Assembly: GCA_014529385.2 (NCBI GenBank)
Contig: CM043953.1
Coordinates: forward strand, 114,855,549-114,919,548
Direction: 5' to 3'
Length of the DNA stretch: 64,000 nucleotides
Source: Adiantum capillus-veneris
Taxonomy: Eukaryota > Streptophyta > Polypodiopsida > Polypodiales > Pteridaceae
Part shown: positions 44,989 through 55,741 of the stretch, in pieces
Position numbering within the stretch: the first letter of the stretch is position 1
Layout: each line of letters begins with the position of its first letter
Position numbers and translations under genes: made by a program
The notes under the pieces: model-generated
Database searches by the model: none
What the model was told of the DNA's origin: nothing
What the model saw: the letters and a program-made list of their open reading frames with translations, nothing else

Positions 44989-46734
44989 ATAACTATGCGA
45001 GAGACGGATTCCAAATTTCGTTTCACTAGATATAAGACATCCCAAGGAGCAGCCACCACTGCAGAGCTCGGCCCACACTCACTCTTCCACTACGAGCTAG
45101 AGAGATCCAGACAACAGCTACACAACATCAATAAAGGCTACAACAGAGGATTTGAGCCATACTCTCTCGACATCTAGAGTGCAGATAGGATGGATCCTCA
45201 CGGTTTCTCCCCATCCTATCCTTGTTTCACACATTGTTACATCTAGTTTACAGGGTACCTATTTTATCAGCTATCACATCCATACAATTCAGCTTGTACT
45301 AGTATTTCCATTTTTTTATTCTTGTTCTTTTGTATCCAAACATGGTATAAAATTCACTCCTTTGTGATAGATTGGTCTCATTATCATTTTGGTCTTTTGA
45401 AGACGTTAATATAACATTTCATTTCATTTGTCACAACAAAAAGTTGGGCATGTCTTGATTATATCACATAAAAGATACATAAGACAACCAAAGCCGTAAT
45501 ACCAATGATAGAACTGAAGTGCAAAAAAACCCTTTAAAAATGTAACATGGTAAGGGGGAAAACTCTAGCTACTATAGAGTTGTATACAAAATAGATGCCA
45601 ACAATAAAGCTTGTAGGAAGATGCCAAGGGGAACAATGGGCTCCAAGGCTAGCTACAAACTCCAAAACACTATTTGCAAGCCCTCTTTGTATAGTATCCG
45701 ATATGAAGATAATCAATGCAAAGAAATTGTGTATGCTTTACAAATGCCTCTGATCATATCCTGTGTCCATAACCTCAATGTATCCTCCTCTGTACCTGAC
45801 ATAGCTGTGATAAGAAGATATCATGAATCCAAAGCAGGTAACCTTACTTATCTCCCCATGGTATCCTTGGTTAGCTCTGCCAGTCCTCTATATCTTCTAC
45901 TTGTACCCTAATAAAAGGTGGCATAACCTCTATAGCGTGCATGAGTTGGAAGACCATTGAATCCTCTATCCAAGATGTGAAGTCACATCTTGGATAGAAG
46001 ATGTGAAGTCACATGTTCCTTAGAGGAAAAAAAGCCCTAAGAGTAGGGGTGTCTCTGCAAATGAATAAACACCCTTTCCTCTTGGTGTTTAGAATCAATA
46101 GAAGGTTAATTTCCAACGGTCTAGGTTTCAAACTCTCCTCATGGGATCTCCAAGAACCGGGGAGGTAAAAATTTAATGGAAGCCAAGTAGAAGGGCTGGT
46201 GAAGGGGGAGGAAAATTTGGCATAGCCTCTTCTATTGTAGATCGGATCTCTGATGGACTCCTACCTCCATAATAGGTACATGTGTCATCTCCTCTACAAT
46301 ATGTTGAACCTCACTATCTCCAAACTTATGTGAGGGAATAGCTTCTTCCTCCTCTAAATGCTAACTATCATTTCAAGATTTGTCTACTCAGTGAATTTTT
46401 GGAGAGGTGCGCAAAGCGGGTCTAAATAGACGCTGGGAGGACTGCTTTGCTTTGAGCTTGCTTTGGGTCTGGGAGCAATTGAGGCTGGTTTAGAGCAGCA
46501 TTAGCCTTCATGCATTGAAGAGTAGTTCAGACAGCCTCTTACATGGAACCCCTTGGTATGCACACAACAAGGCGATATGGTTGGTAGCCGGCCTCATGTT
46601 TCTTGGGGTCCCTTAGCAGATGGTTGAGTCTGCACTTTTGGGGACTGGGTACAATTTACAGCATTGCTTGAGGAGGTTCAGAGCCATCAGCTTAAGACTT
46701 GAGGGATGAGTGCAGAGCATGAGTATGGGCTTGC
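44989..46734. other. Unannotated stretch with a perfect hairpin at 45965-45998
   Basis: No coding similarity seen. At 45965-45998 a 16-bp arm TCTATCCAAGATGTGA is followed after two bases by its exact reverse complement, and the segment AAGATGTGAAGTCACAT is repeated directly at 45972 and 45997. It could be a MITE end, a terminator-like fold or a repeat-slippage product. Confidence 0.5.
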
Positions 46735-47551
46735 TCAGTCACATGCCCTTGTCTGTTCTTTGAGGTTGAGGGCAGGGGTTGCCTCCATAGAGTCATGGCT
46801 GAGTGTTGTTTTTAGCAGATTCAAGTGGTAGGCATACGTGGCAAAGCTTGTGTGATTGACCCGGTTCAGACTGTTATTGAGACAAGTCACTCGTGAATCT
46901 AGGCTTGGGAGTGCTGCACCTTGCACGAGTACAATGGGACCCAGTGGAGTGGTTTTGACATGAAGCTTTTTCTCAAGTTGATCGGCCAAAGATTCCTTTT
47001 TTTTAGTACATAGCTAGGCTGGGATGCCAAATTCTTATAGCATGGAGAGAGACATTACCAGCTGCAGCAGGCCACTAGCATGAGCCGGGACTTTTAGATG
47101 AGTTCATGCAAGATTCATCATAGGTAGGGTTTTCATAAACACAGTCACCTTCAAGATTGAGCATTGTTCTCATGTTCATGGCTTTTAAACTTTGGTCACC
47201 TTTATCATGCTCATGCATTAAGGGAAATAGAGGGGAGCTAAACATATTACCTGGAAATGGATTATGGACAAGAAAACGAGACTGGTCATGCCTTGTAACG
47301 CCTCCAAATCTTGCATGGTGTGAGGGTTTGTAGGCCATAGCTGCATAGGATCTTAGAGGGGAATGTCCACCAGCTGTTGCGAGGGAGCAGTCGACAGCAA
47401 TACCAGAAGAGGCGGCAAGTAAGGCATTTGCTCCTGCAATGGACTGGAAATTTACTATGGACATGTGGTTCACATTCTTCTCCTGCATGTAAATATTACA
47501 ACTTCCTTCTATGACACTTTTACCAAAGCGGACAAAGTCATGCAGAGACAT
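46735..47551 (-). CDS. Possible gene of unknown function (two open blocks)
   Basis: The minus strand has a 158-codon frame starting MSLHDFVRFGKSVIEGSC at 47551, with a balanced composition and no low-complexity sequence, and a second block (46989-46735, ADQLEKKLHVKTTPLGP). Whether they are exons of one gene is unclear. I recognise no domain. It lies 1.4 kb downstream of the GTPase on the same strand. A chance open frame is possible. Confidence 0.25.
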
Positions 47552-48941
47552 TGTCTCCCCCCCCCCCCCCCCCTCCCCCCGCCCCCTTGGGGGAGGAGGA
47601 GCCTGCTACAGCAATGAGAAAAGGACACACGCACAGGACAAGATAGAGAAGGCCGTACAGAGCATAACCAGTCACCTCATTCCCTCCAGTGTCTCACCGA
47701 CCACTCTCTTAACACTCTCTAAATAACGAAGAGAGCGATTAGCTGCAGAGGAAGATGAGCAAATTGAAGGAGCAGCAAGATACCTGGCTGCCGAATAGGG
47801 ATTGCGACACAACCTACTACCCATTCTCCGAGAACAAAGCGCCCGCTGCCCTATTCTTGCCAAGCCCAAAAGGCAGCATCTATTCCTGCTAGCCTCCAAG
47901 GCATATAAAAACAGCCTTCTATCCTCAGGTCTAAATCAATCACTAGTGCCCCCACTTTGGAGAAAAAGGTTTGGCTGATTTTTGTCACAAAGAAGCAGCT
48001 CTCAAGTCCACAGATGGCTGCTCCTAGCTCACAAGTTTCTTCAACATATATAGGAGAATTTTGCTACAGCACACAACAAAAATCACCACGTTTCATTTTA
48101 TTTACTCTTGCAAAGCTCTGTGATTGTTTGTCTTGCAAGCCCAAGTTGTCGCCTGCAAAGAAGGAAGGTTCATACAGATATTAATCATGAAGTCAATCCC
48201 ACATTTGATACCCATGACTCCCTCCCAAGACGGTATGTATAGTAGCATTCTGGCTGTTCTTTTATACCTCTGAAATGCAATGGAGACAGCAAGAAATACA
48301 AAGGTGTAGTGCCAGGCACGTGATGGAAGGGCCTGAAAGAACAGGAAAATACTATGTTTCAAGCTCTACTCAGCTACCATTATGGATACAATCAACTCAC
48401 ACTACTGACTCCTTGGCACTCTTACCACACAGGCCAAGAAGCTCCAACTGTTTCAAGTTTTTTCAATGAGCATGCTTTTAAGTTTCTTCACGATTAACTG
48501 TAAGGCCTAAATCAAAAGACCTATTCTCAGTCAATGATTCAAAATCAAACCAAATACATTCTTTGACACCTTTCATGAAAAACACACACAAAGCATACTT
48601 ATGCTGAAGTGCATACAATTGCTTCTCTAAGCAGGCGAAGCCCTGAAGTGCAGCTAAGTGCAAATTCTAGGACCGCAACTGAGCAAAATTTGGTTACCCA
48701 AGAAAAACACCCAACCTTGATCGCCATCTACGGCATATTCATCAGCATTTTCCTCAAAATCCCAGCAACATCCGAGTTACTATTTTCAATAGACAATCAA
48801 ATAAAAAAAGCCCAATTAGCAAGGGCTCAAAAAAGCTCAGAGAATCTCGAAAGGTAGTGCCAGCAAATGATAGGTTGGGATTTACAAGGGGGCATCACAA
48901 ATAGCCATTGAAGAGTCTTATTAGCTTTGGCAAGAATGTTA
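47552..48941. other. Region between the possible gene and the GTPase; C run at 47554-47579
   Basis: A run of C with few interruptions, then sequence without recognisable coding. A TATA-like CATATAAAAACAGCC lies on the plus strand near 47900, but no convincing gene follows it. Confidence 0.4.
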
Positions 48942-51056
48942 TCAAGGGCCCAGCAGGTTGATGGAAGCGTGGCGTGTGTAGTTGCACCAGCCAGGGTAGC
49001 GGCTGCAGAGATACAAAGCGATGACATGTTGAGCTTGGATGCTTTCTAAGAAAAGAGGGTCTGTGACGATTTTGGAGTGGACCTGCCATTCATCCACCGC
49101 GTGAAGATTGGTGTAAACATGGATGCGCTTTCCAATCTGGGTCTGCCCATCTGCTGCCAGCACCGCAAGCTCGCCCCACGTCCAAGAGTTATTGTAGGTG
49201 CCATGGTCATCCCTGTAGTCTGACCATCCTTGATCGTGTGATTCTACAGTGACCTTGATGCCCTTCACCACCGGGCTGTTGCACTTCATCCGCAAATAGC
49301 AAAAGTCCAAATTTTCACCTATTACCAGCCGCCGTGACTCACAACACCCACCATCATCGCTTGATATGGCCGCTTGCTCCTCCTCCATCTCCTCCTCCTC
49401 CTCCTCCTCCTCCTTCTCCTCCTCCTCCCTCCATACGACCTCTTGTTCTTCCTCTTCCTCGCTCTTCTGCTCCTTCCACATTTGTTGCGCCTGTACAGTT
49501 ACATCACTCCTCTCCTTGTTCACTATCTTTTTGTACGCACGCGACAGCTCGCTCAACGTCCGACTCCGACCCACTCTGAACATTCTTTTGGTGGGTTCCT
49601 TTCTCATGGCTTTCACCACTGGAGTGAGGAAGGTCTCTGCAACTTCTTCGATGAGCTGCCGTTTTCGTGTCTGAGAAAGCTTTTCTAGATTGAAAAATGT
49701 CGATTGTGTATCCACCTCTTTCTGCAAGACTTGCTCGATGATGCGCTGGGCAGTCTCGAGGCGTTCGTCTCTGCTAGCCTTCTTGTGCTGGGCAGTAACA
49801 GGGTGTTGGTCTCTGGTTGCCATAGCCTGTTCCACTGCATCATCAGCATCAGCAGCAACATCATCATGTATGTAGGGGATATCAAGATGCAGAAGGTTTT
49901 TGCAATTTTTGAACCTGGCACTCTCAGCCTGCTTAACTTTTTTGGACGATGGGCTCGCTCTGTGCAGGCTACTATTCCCCGCTATAACCAGCACTAATCG
50001 CTCATTCCGTATAGCTGTGCTAAGCATGGCTAGAATTATCTGCCAAAACATCTTGTCAATCAGCTCATCTGGCCCGGGCCTAGTTGACTGCCCGCTTTCG
50101 TGGACATAGATAACATGGCTGAAGCCCTCTGCTTGCATCAAGGTGGTCACAATTCCTTCTGTCAATGTCAATGCAAGTTTGTGTTCCTCGTCATTGACCA
50201 TGTATGAATCAAAAGCGCAAAAGTTCACCACCTCCCATCTTCTCCCCTTGGCTTCCTTGAAAGGCTGATCCACTGATGCAAAAGAGAAGCGTTGGTGGAA
50301 CATAGAGAATGGCAGTTCTTCATCTGTAGGAGACTTAAGAAAATTGCCCTTCACCAGTAAATTACCTAGGAAAGCTTTTGCAGTTGAGCGTCTACCCAAC
50401 AGCAAAACCCTGCCTACTCTCAACTGCAGGCAAACATCAGGTGCTAGTGGAGGACAGAAGAATGCGGCAAGCTTCTCTTTCAATCGTGCAGCAGATCGAG
50501 CGCGACAACGATCAGTCACTTTCTTGAGAGTTGCTGTCAATTTCTTGTCTGGAGCTGGGAAATCCACACAGATCCATCTCTCGCACGGGTAATACATTTT
50601 AAGAAGCAGCGCTCTGGTCTCTGGGACTTCTAACTCCGCTTCTGCTTTGTCAAAGTGAGTGAAAATTACTACAAAATTCTTTTCTGCGCCCTTGAAGGCC
50701 TGTCTGAAGAACTTCCATAGCTGCTCATCAAGAAAGTCGTTTCTTCCCCACTGGCGCACAAAGGCAAAGTAGTGAAAACCCTCCTCCAGGCGTAAGAAAA
50801 AATTGTAGAGGATGCCCTGCGCCTCTTTATTGGACACGCTGCCATGTTCCGACTCACCCAAGCCCACCGTATCCACTATAACCATATTGTCGACCTCCTC
50901 TTTCTGCATGAGCTGCGTCTCTCCGCGAACGCCAGAGCTGGTTCTGAAGAGGCAGGGCTCCTCCAGGTGACCATGGGCAAGCATATTGGCCACGGTGGAC
51001 TTTCCAGAGCCTGTCCGTCCGAAGAGAAGGATTCGGCGCTTCTCTATGCCCTCCAT
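48942..51056 (-). CDS. AIG1/IAN-like GTPase with a second degenerate G domain and a C-terminal DQGWS domain
   Basis: 704 codons, no intron, intact. Residues 9-200 form a G domain: P-loop GRTGSGKS at 13-20, DTVG at 62-65 and THFD at 133-136 as the G4-like motif, the pattern of AIG1/IAN (GIMAP) GTPases, which act at membranes in plant stress and immune responses. Residues 214-390 repeat the fold, but the P-loop reads GRRSTAKA, so nucleotide binding there is doubtful. An acidic Glu-rich run of about 45 residues (near 545-590) is encoded by a CTC/TCC microsatellite. Residues 600-704 hold SHDQGWSDYRDDHGTYNNSW, TNLHAVDEW and RYPGWCNY, a beta-rich motif I know from uncharacterised fungal and plant proteins but cannot name. 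The start is the first Met, six codons before the P-loop strand. This is the most credible functional gene in the window. Confidence 0.88.
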   Translation of the reverse strand: MEGIEKRRILLFGRTGSGKSTVANMLAHGHLEEPCLFRTSSGVRGETQLMQKEEVDNMVIVDTVGLGESEHGSVSNKEAQGILYNFFLRLEEGFHYFAFVRQWGRNDFLDEQLWKFFRQAFKGAEKNFVVIFTHFDKAEAELEVPETRALLLKMYYPCERWICVDFPAPDKKLTATLKKVTDRCRARSAARLKEKLAAFFCPPLAPDVCLQLRVGRVLLLGRRSTAKAFLGNLLVKGNFLKSPTDEELPFSMFHQRFSFASVDQPFKEAKGRRWEVVNFCAFDSYMVNDEEHKLALTLTEGIVTTLMQAEGFSHVIYVHESGQSTRPGPDELIDKMFWQIILAMLSTAIRNERLVLVIAGNSSLHRASPSSKKVKQAESARFKNCKNLLHLDIPYIHDDVAADADDAVEQAMATRDQHPVTAQHKKASRDERLETAQRIIEQVLQKEVDTQSTFFNLEKLSQTRKRQLIEEVAETFLTPVVKAMRKEPTKRMFRVGRSRTLSELSRAYKKIVNKERSDVTVQAQQMWKEQKSEEEEEQEVVWREEEEKEEEEEEEEMEEEQAAISSDDGGCCESRRLVIGENLDFCYLRMKCNSPVVKGIKVTVESHDQGWSDYRDDHGTYNNSWTWGELAVLAADGQTQIGKRIHVYTNLHAVDEWQVHSKIVTDPLFLESIQAQHVIALYLCSRYPGWCNYTRHASINLLGP

Positions 51057-51783
51057 GCTGGTGCAGAAAGCAGGCCGCTACAGAGAGAGAGCGAGACAGT
51101 CAACTGGAAATGGTTATCGAATAGACTCTATAGGGCCTGCTTGGGCAGAGCGAAGGCCCGGTCAGCGATTCCGTAAGGGCATTTGGGAGGACTGGAGCCG
51201 CAGTGGAGCGCATCATTACCTTGACTCCATAGAGCCGGCAAAGGCAATGCTGAAAGGAGGGCACTGCCACTTGGCACGTTTCTATTGGAGTCAAGATAAA
51301 GCTAAGTTAAACAAGGTCGTCTACAGTAGACGAGGGCACTGCCTTAAAGTAAAATTTGAAATTGTTGGATCAAAATGTTATCGAACTGTGCTCGGCGGTT
51401 CATAGTAGCAAATGATATAAATTGTGATCTAAGAAAATATTAAATTTTGGTTTATGAAAGAGAATAGTTCACGAATATTGGCAAATATATATTCTAAGTA
51501 AATAGGTCTCGAAAAATACTAAATTCTTATGAAATGAACAGGTCAAGAATATTGGCAGGTATATATTCTAAGCAAGAATAGGTCTCGCTTGAATTGACAG
51601 CTTAATATTTATTCAAAAGGACCTCTGAGATAGCACACAACACTAGGCAAGTGTTATTGATAGCATTAAATGCTTGTCAATGCATACCAGTTATCGTTGT
51701 ATTTAGTCAAGTTTGAGAAGTAATGCAAGTCTGTGATCTGTGATTATAGCATGATGGATATATTTCTTTTGAGATATCATCAC
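51057..51783. other. Upstream region of the GTPase gene and flank of copia copy 2
   Basis: Probably includes the GTPase promoter (minus strand), but no clear TATA box is visible. 51400-51600 contains a diverged direct repeat around AATATTGGCA and TATATATTCTAAG. Confidence 0.4.
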
Positions 51784-51975
51784 TGAAGGAGTACGAGCGG
51801 AAGTGTGACGCGAGAGAGAGTGCGAGAAGAAGAGCACGACGATATGGTGAACTCGCTCTACTGTAATGTGTAGAGCATAGTGAGTTCTTATTAGGTTTTT
51901 ACAAAAGAATATATGTACATACCTGGCGGCCCGCCCACTTACCTGGGCGAACACATTGGGCTTTATACCCCAACA
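51784..51975 (-). repeat. 3' LTR of copia copy 2
   Basis: 192 bp, TG...CA, nearly identical to the LTRs at 2910 and 16470. Followed by the same polypurine tract. Confidence 0.93.
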
Positions 51976-52064
51976 ACCTCCCACTTAAAGTCCAATGTGG
52001 TACTTTAAGTGTGAGAGAAGCTACTATACAAGCTAATATACAAGAGATGTAGAGAAGTGATGTA

Positions 52065-52735
52065 CTACCCTACACCTAACTGCTTGCAAAAATGCGCAAA
52101 GCTCTCTGAGGGAAGTCCTTTTGTAAGTAGATCAGCAGGATTTTCTGTGGTGTGAACTTTGACAAGCTGAAGTTGCTTATCCTCGAGCATTTCCCTGATG
52201 AAATGATACTTCACATCCACATGCTTTGTCTTTGACTGATAAATTGGATTGCGAGCCAATTGTATAGCACTTTGACTATCACAATATAACACAGGCATCT
52301 CTTCTTTGATTCCCAAATCTGTTACTAGTCGATTAAGCCAAATTGATTCTTTGCATGCCTCTGATGCTGCAACATATTCAGCCTCTGTAGTAGACTGAGT
52401 AACACAATCTTGTAATCTAGAACACCATGATACTGCTCCACCAGCCAATGTAAAGACATACCCTGACGTAGACCTTCGGTTGTCTAAGTCACCTGCATAA
52501 TTTGAGTCTATAAAACCCTTTACACTTAGCTCCTGACTCCCATAGCATATACGCATACTCTTTGTAGCTTTCAGGTATCTCAATATTCCTTTCACTGCCT
52601 CCCAATGTTTCTTGCTTGGGTTTGACATGTATCGACTTACTACTCCCACTGCAAATGCAATCTCTGGGCGAGTAGCAATCATTGCATACATTAAACTACC
52701 CACTGCAGACGCATATGGAATCTTATCCATTCAGC
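52065..52735 (-). pseudogene. Copia copy 2: RNase H segment
   Basis: Same blocks as in copy 1 (GFIDSNYAGDLDN, TTEAEYVAASEA, YCDSQSAI). Relative to copy 1 a base is missing near 52731, shifting the frame from RT into RNase H, and three bases near 52672. Confidence 0.92.
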
Positions 52736-54085
52736 CTGTTCTTCCTCAGACACAGGACAATCTTGTTTGCTAAGTTTCACATATGGTGGCAATGGAACAC
52801 TCAATGCCTTTCCCTTCTCCATATTGAAACGTTGCAAAACCTTGTCAATATACTCTGTTTGAGATAGCCAAATCAACTTCTTTGATCTGTCTCTCTCAAT
52901 GCGCATACCAAGTATATGACTTGCCTCACCCATGTCTTTCATGTCAAACGATTTTGCCATCTTTGACTTCAAAGCTGAAATTTCTTCCAAGTGCTTGCCA
53001 GCAATCAACATGTCATCCATATACAAAATAAGGATCAGCCAACTGCCATCCTTAGCCTTCTTTGTATATAGACAGTGATCGAACTCACTATGTTTGTTGT
53101 AGCCTTGAGAAAGCATAAACTTGTGGAACTTATGGTACCATGCCCTCGGTGATTGTTTTAAGCTATAAAGACTCTTTAACAGCTGGCATACCAAATCTTC
53201 CTTGCCTTTCTCAACAAACCCTTCTGGCTGCTGCATGTAAATTTCCACATCTAAATCACCATGCAAGAACGCTGTCTTGACATCCATTTGGTGCAACACC
53301 AAATCTAATATGGCAACCAATGCAAGAAAGCATCTCAATGTAGTCATGTTGACCACCGGAGAGAAGACTTCATCAAAGTCAATGCCTTGTTCTTGCTTAA
53401 AGCCCTTGGCAACAAGCCTTGCTTTGTACTTTGGCTGACTATCATGAGCGGTGATCTTATACCTGTAAACCCATTTACAAGGTAGAGCCTTTTTGCCCTG
53501 TGGTAATTTAACTAGCTTCCATGTCTGGTTTTTATGCAGAGCTGTCATCTCTGACTGCATGGCCAATTGCCAATTCCCGGAGTCCTTCATTTGCACTGCT
53601 TCCTTGTAACATGAAGGCTCATTGCAATCAGTCAACATGACATAGTTCATAGATGGAACAAACCTATCAGGAGGTCGTGTGATACGTCCAGATCTACGCA
53701 CAATAGGTGGCTCAGGCTCAGCCACAACCTGTGGTTCCAATCTATCTTGTCCTTGCTCCTCTTGAGCCCTGAAATTTTGTCTTGCACGTGCAGGTCCATC
53801 TTCTTGGAAGACAAATCTTCTAATCTCCTCAACCCTCTCTCGTTTAGAATGATATTTGGATTCATTAAAGTGAACATCATTGCTGCAGATAACCTTTCTG
53901 GATTCGGGATCCCAAAGTCTGTACCCCATCTCACCAGAATTACCATAGCCTAGAAAGATGCACTTTCTACTCTTTGGCTCAAGTTTGTTCCTAAATTCCT
54001 TTGGAACATGAGTATATGCCTCACAGCCAAAGACTCTGAGATGCTTGTATGAGGGCATTTTTCCTGACCATACCATCTCTGGCAC
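52736..54085 (-). pseudogene. Copia copy 2: integrase C terminus and RT
   Basis: Open over about 450 codons: the integrase tail (FGCEAYTHVPKEFRNK, KCIFLGYG), the basic/Pro linker with RRSGRITRPPDRFVP, then RT with KWVYRYKI, KARLVAKGF, QMDVKTAFLHGDL and LILYMDDMLIAG. This supplies the 0.6 kb deleted from copy 1. Copy 1 has YADD here and copy 2 YMDD. Confidence 0.92.
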
Positions 54086-54094
54086 TGAATCCTT

Positions 54095-54680
54095 CTACAA
54101 AACCTTGCTAGGAGATCTATTTATAAGATGAACAGCTGTTGATACAGCTTCATCCCAAAACCCATTTGGCAGCTGTGCATTAGACAACATACTTCTGAAC
54201 TTCTCTTCTATGGTCCTATTCATCCTCTCAGCAACACCATTTTGAGGAGGATTGTAAGGAGCAGTAAGTTCACGTTTTATTGACTCACAAAAGTCCTGAA
54301 AGGCCTTTGAAACATACTCTCCACCATTGTCAGTGCGTAAGCATTTAAGCTTCTTGCCACTCTGATTCTCCACAAGTGTCACAAACGTTTTGAAAACACT
54401 AAACGCTTCATCCTTGTGCTTGAGAAAGTAAACCCATACTTTCCTCGAGTAATCATCTATAAATGTCATAAAGTAAGAAGCTCCCCCTAGAGATAGGTTA
54501 GGCATAGGTCCACACAAATCACTATGAACAAGTGCCAACTGTGTATCTCTTCTACTGCTTTAATGCTTATGTGGCTGCTGTGTTTGCTTACCATACAGAC
54601 AATGTTCACAGAATTCAAAATCACTAAATGAAAAGCCAGTAAAATAACCAGAACGAGACAAGATTTCCATTCCCTTCTTG
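54095..54680 (-). pseudogene. Copia copy 2: integrase core
   Basis: HSDLCGPM, FIDDYSRKVWV, LRTDNGGEYVS and NPPQNGVAERMNRT present. A stop near 54094 separates it from the next block. About 85 nt carrying the HSRLGH zinc-binding part, present in copy 1 near 14110-14190, are missing here. Confidence 0.9.
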
Positions 54681-54689
54681 TCATGTAAA

Positions 54690-55119
54690 GTCCTCCAGAC
54701 TTTACTCCATGTGCTACTGTCATAGAACCCTTGGATATCTTCCACATGTTCTGTCCAAAAGTGGTGACGTAGCCAGCATCATCAAGTAAACCTGTGCTGA
54801 TCAAGCTCTTTGTAATTGCGGGAACATGTCTCACATTCTTCAGCGTGAAAGAAGAGCCATTGTGAAACTTCAATTGAACATCTCCAACACCTAAGATCTC
54901 ACATGTCTGCCCATTGCCTAGCCGAACATGATCTTTAGTGGTCACATAAGAGGTAAACCACTCCTTGTTTGGAGACACATGAAGTGATGCCCCTGAGTCT
55001 ATAATCCAGTCACTCAGTGCATTTCCATCAGATGTTGTAAGAAGAGCTGAGTCCATTGTATTCTTCAAGAAGTAGATGTCTCCTGACACTAGACTGTCAT
55101 CCTCTGCAACAGTGTTTGT
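54690..55119 (-). pseudogene. Copia copy 2: protease region, cut at its 5' side
   Basis: WIIDSGASLHVS (near 55000) and KFHNGSSFTLKNVRHVPAI are present and match copy 1. Coding similarity ends at 55119. Confidence 0.9.
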
Positions 55120-55350
55120 GTGCGCTCCTTGCCGCATTGTCAAAGCAAGGGCCTTGCCTAACACTGTGTGCGAGCCATAGACGGCTCCAAGCACACAACT
55201 AGCTTAACTAGTAAGCTCAAAAGAGTGCAATGGTGTGTCACTCACCGCTCTATGCTCCTACCGTGGAGGATTCCTCGCCGTGAAGAAGAAGGAGACGCCG
55301 CTACGTCGCGCTCAACCGCTTCACCGCCGTCGTGCCGCCGCAATGCTCGA

Positions 55351-55425
<75 letters not shown>

Positions 55426-55741
55426 CACACACACACACAAGGAGGTAAAGACGAAGAAGATGGAGATGGAGATGGAGCAAGAGCACTCTTCTATTGCACA
55501 AATGAGAGAATGAATGAATTTTAGGTTTAGTTGGCTTTTATATGAGCTCACCCCATTCACACTTGGGCGCCCATGCTTAGCCAACTAATCCCTTGAATGT
55601 CCCAGTTAGAGTGCGTCTCTCATCGGCGATCACTCTTACCCTTTTCCTATTGGTCCGACAAGCCCGGTACCTGACTCTACCAAATACATAATACACGTCC
55701 GTCGTAGGTGATGGGGTGTCCGTGAGCCGTGAGGGTTAACA
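55117..55741 (-). repeat. Probable 3' LTR of another gypsy-type element, inserted in copia copy 2
   Basis: About 625 bp from TGTGTGCGCTCC to GGGTTAACA (TG...CA on either strand). On the minus strand a polypurine tract (CATCAGGAAGGGGGGCA) precedes the TGTTAACCC start, and a TATA box (CATATAAAAGCC, 55537-55544) lies about 200 nt downstream, as in an LTR promoter. It contains a (CT)n/(AC)n tract (55354-55439). No second copy is visible in the window, so the call rests on signals and on the abrupt end of copia. Confidence 0.55.
55354..55439. repeat. (CT)n followed by (AC)n
   Basis: CT to 55422, AC from 55425. Confidence 0.95.

Larger units (their letters stand above)
51784..55119 (-). mobile_element. 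Ty1/copia element, copy 2, 5'-truncated
   Basis: Same family as 2910-16661: a 192-bp LTR at 51784-51975, then RNase H, RT, integrase and protease read on the minus strand. Similarity to copy 1 stops abruptly at 55119 (copy 1 position about 14625), where a sequence with LTR features of another element begins. Gag and the 5' LTR are therefore missing from the window. Confidence 0.93.

Noticed and set aside
49334-49688. Plus-strand frames rich in Ser, Pro or Leu
   Set aside because: Shadows of the Glu-rich run of the GTPase gene on the minus strand.
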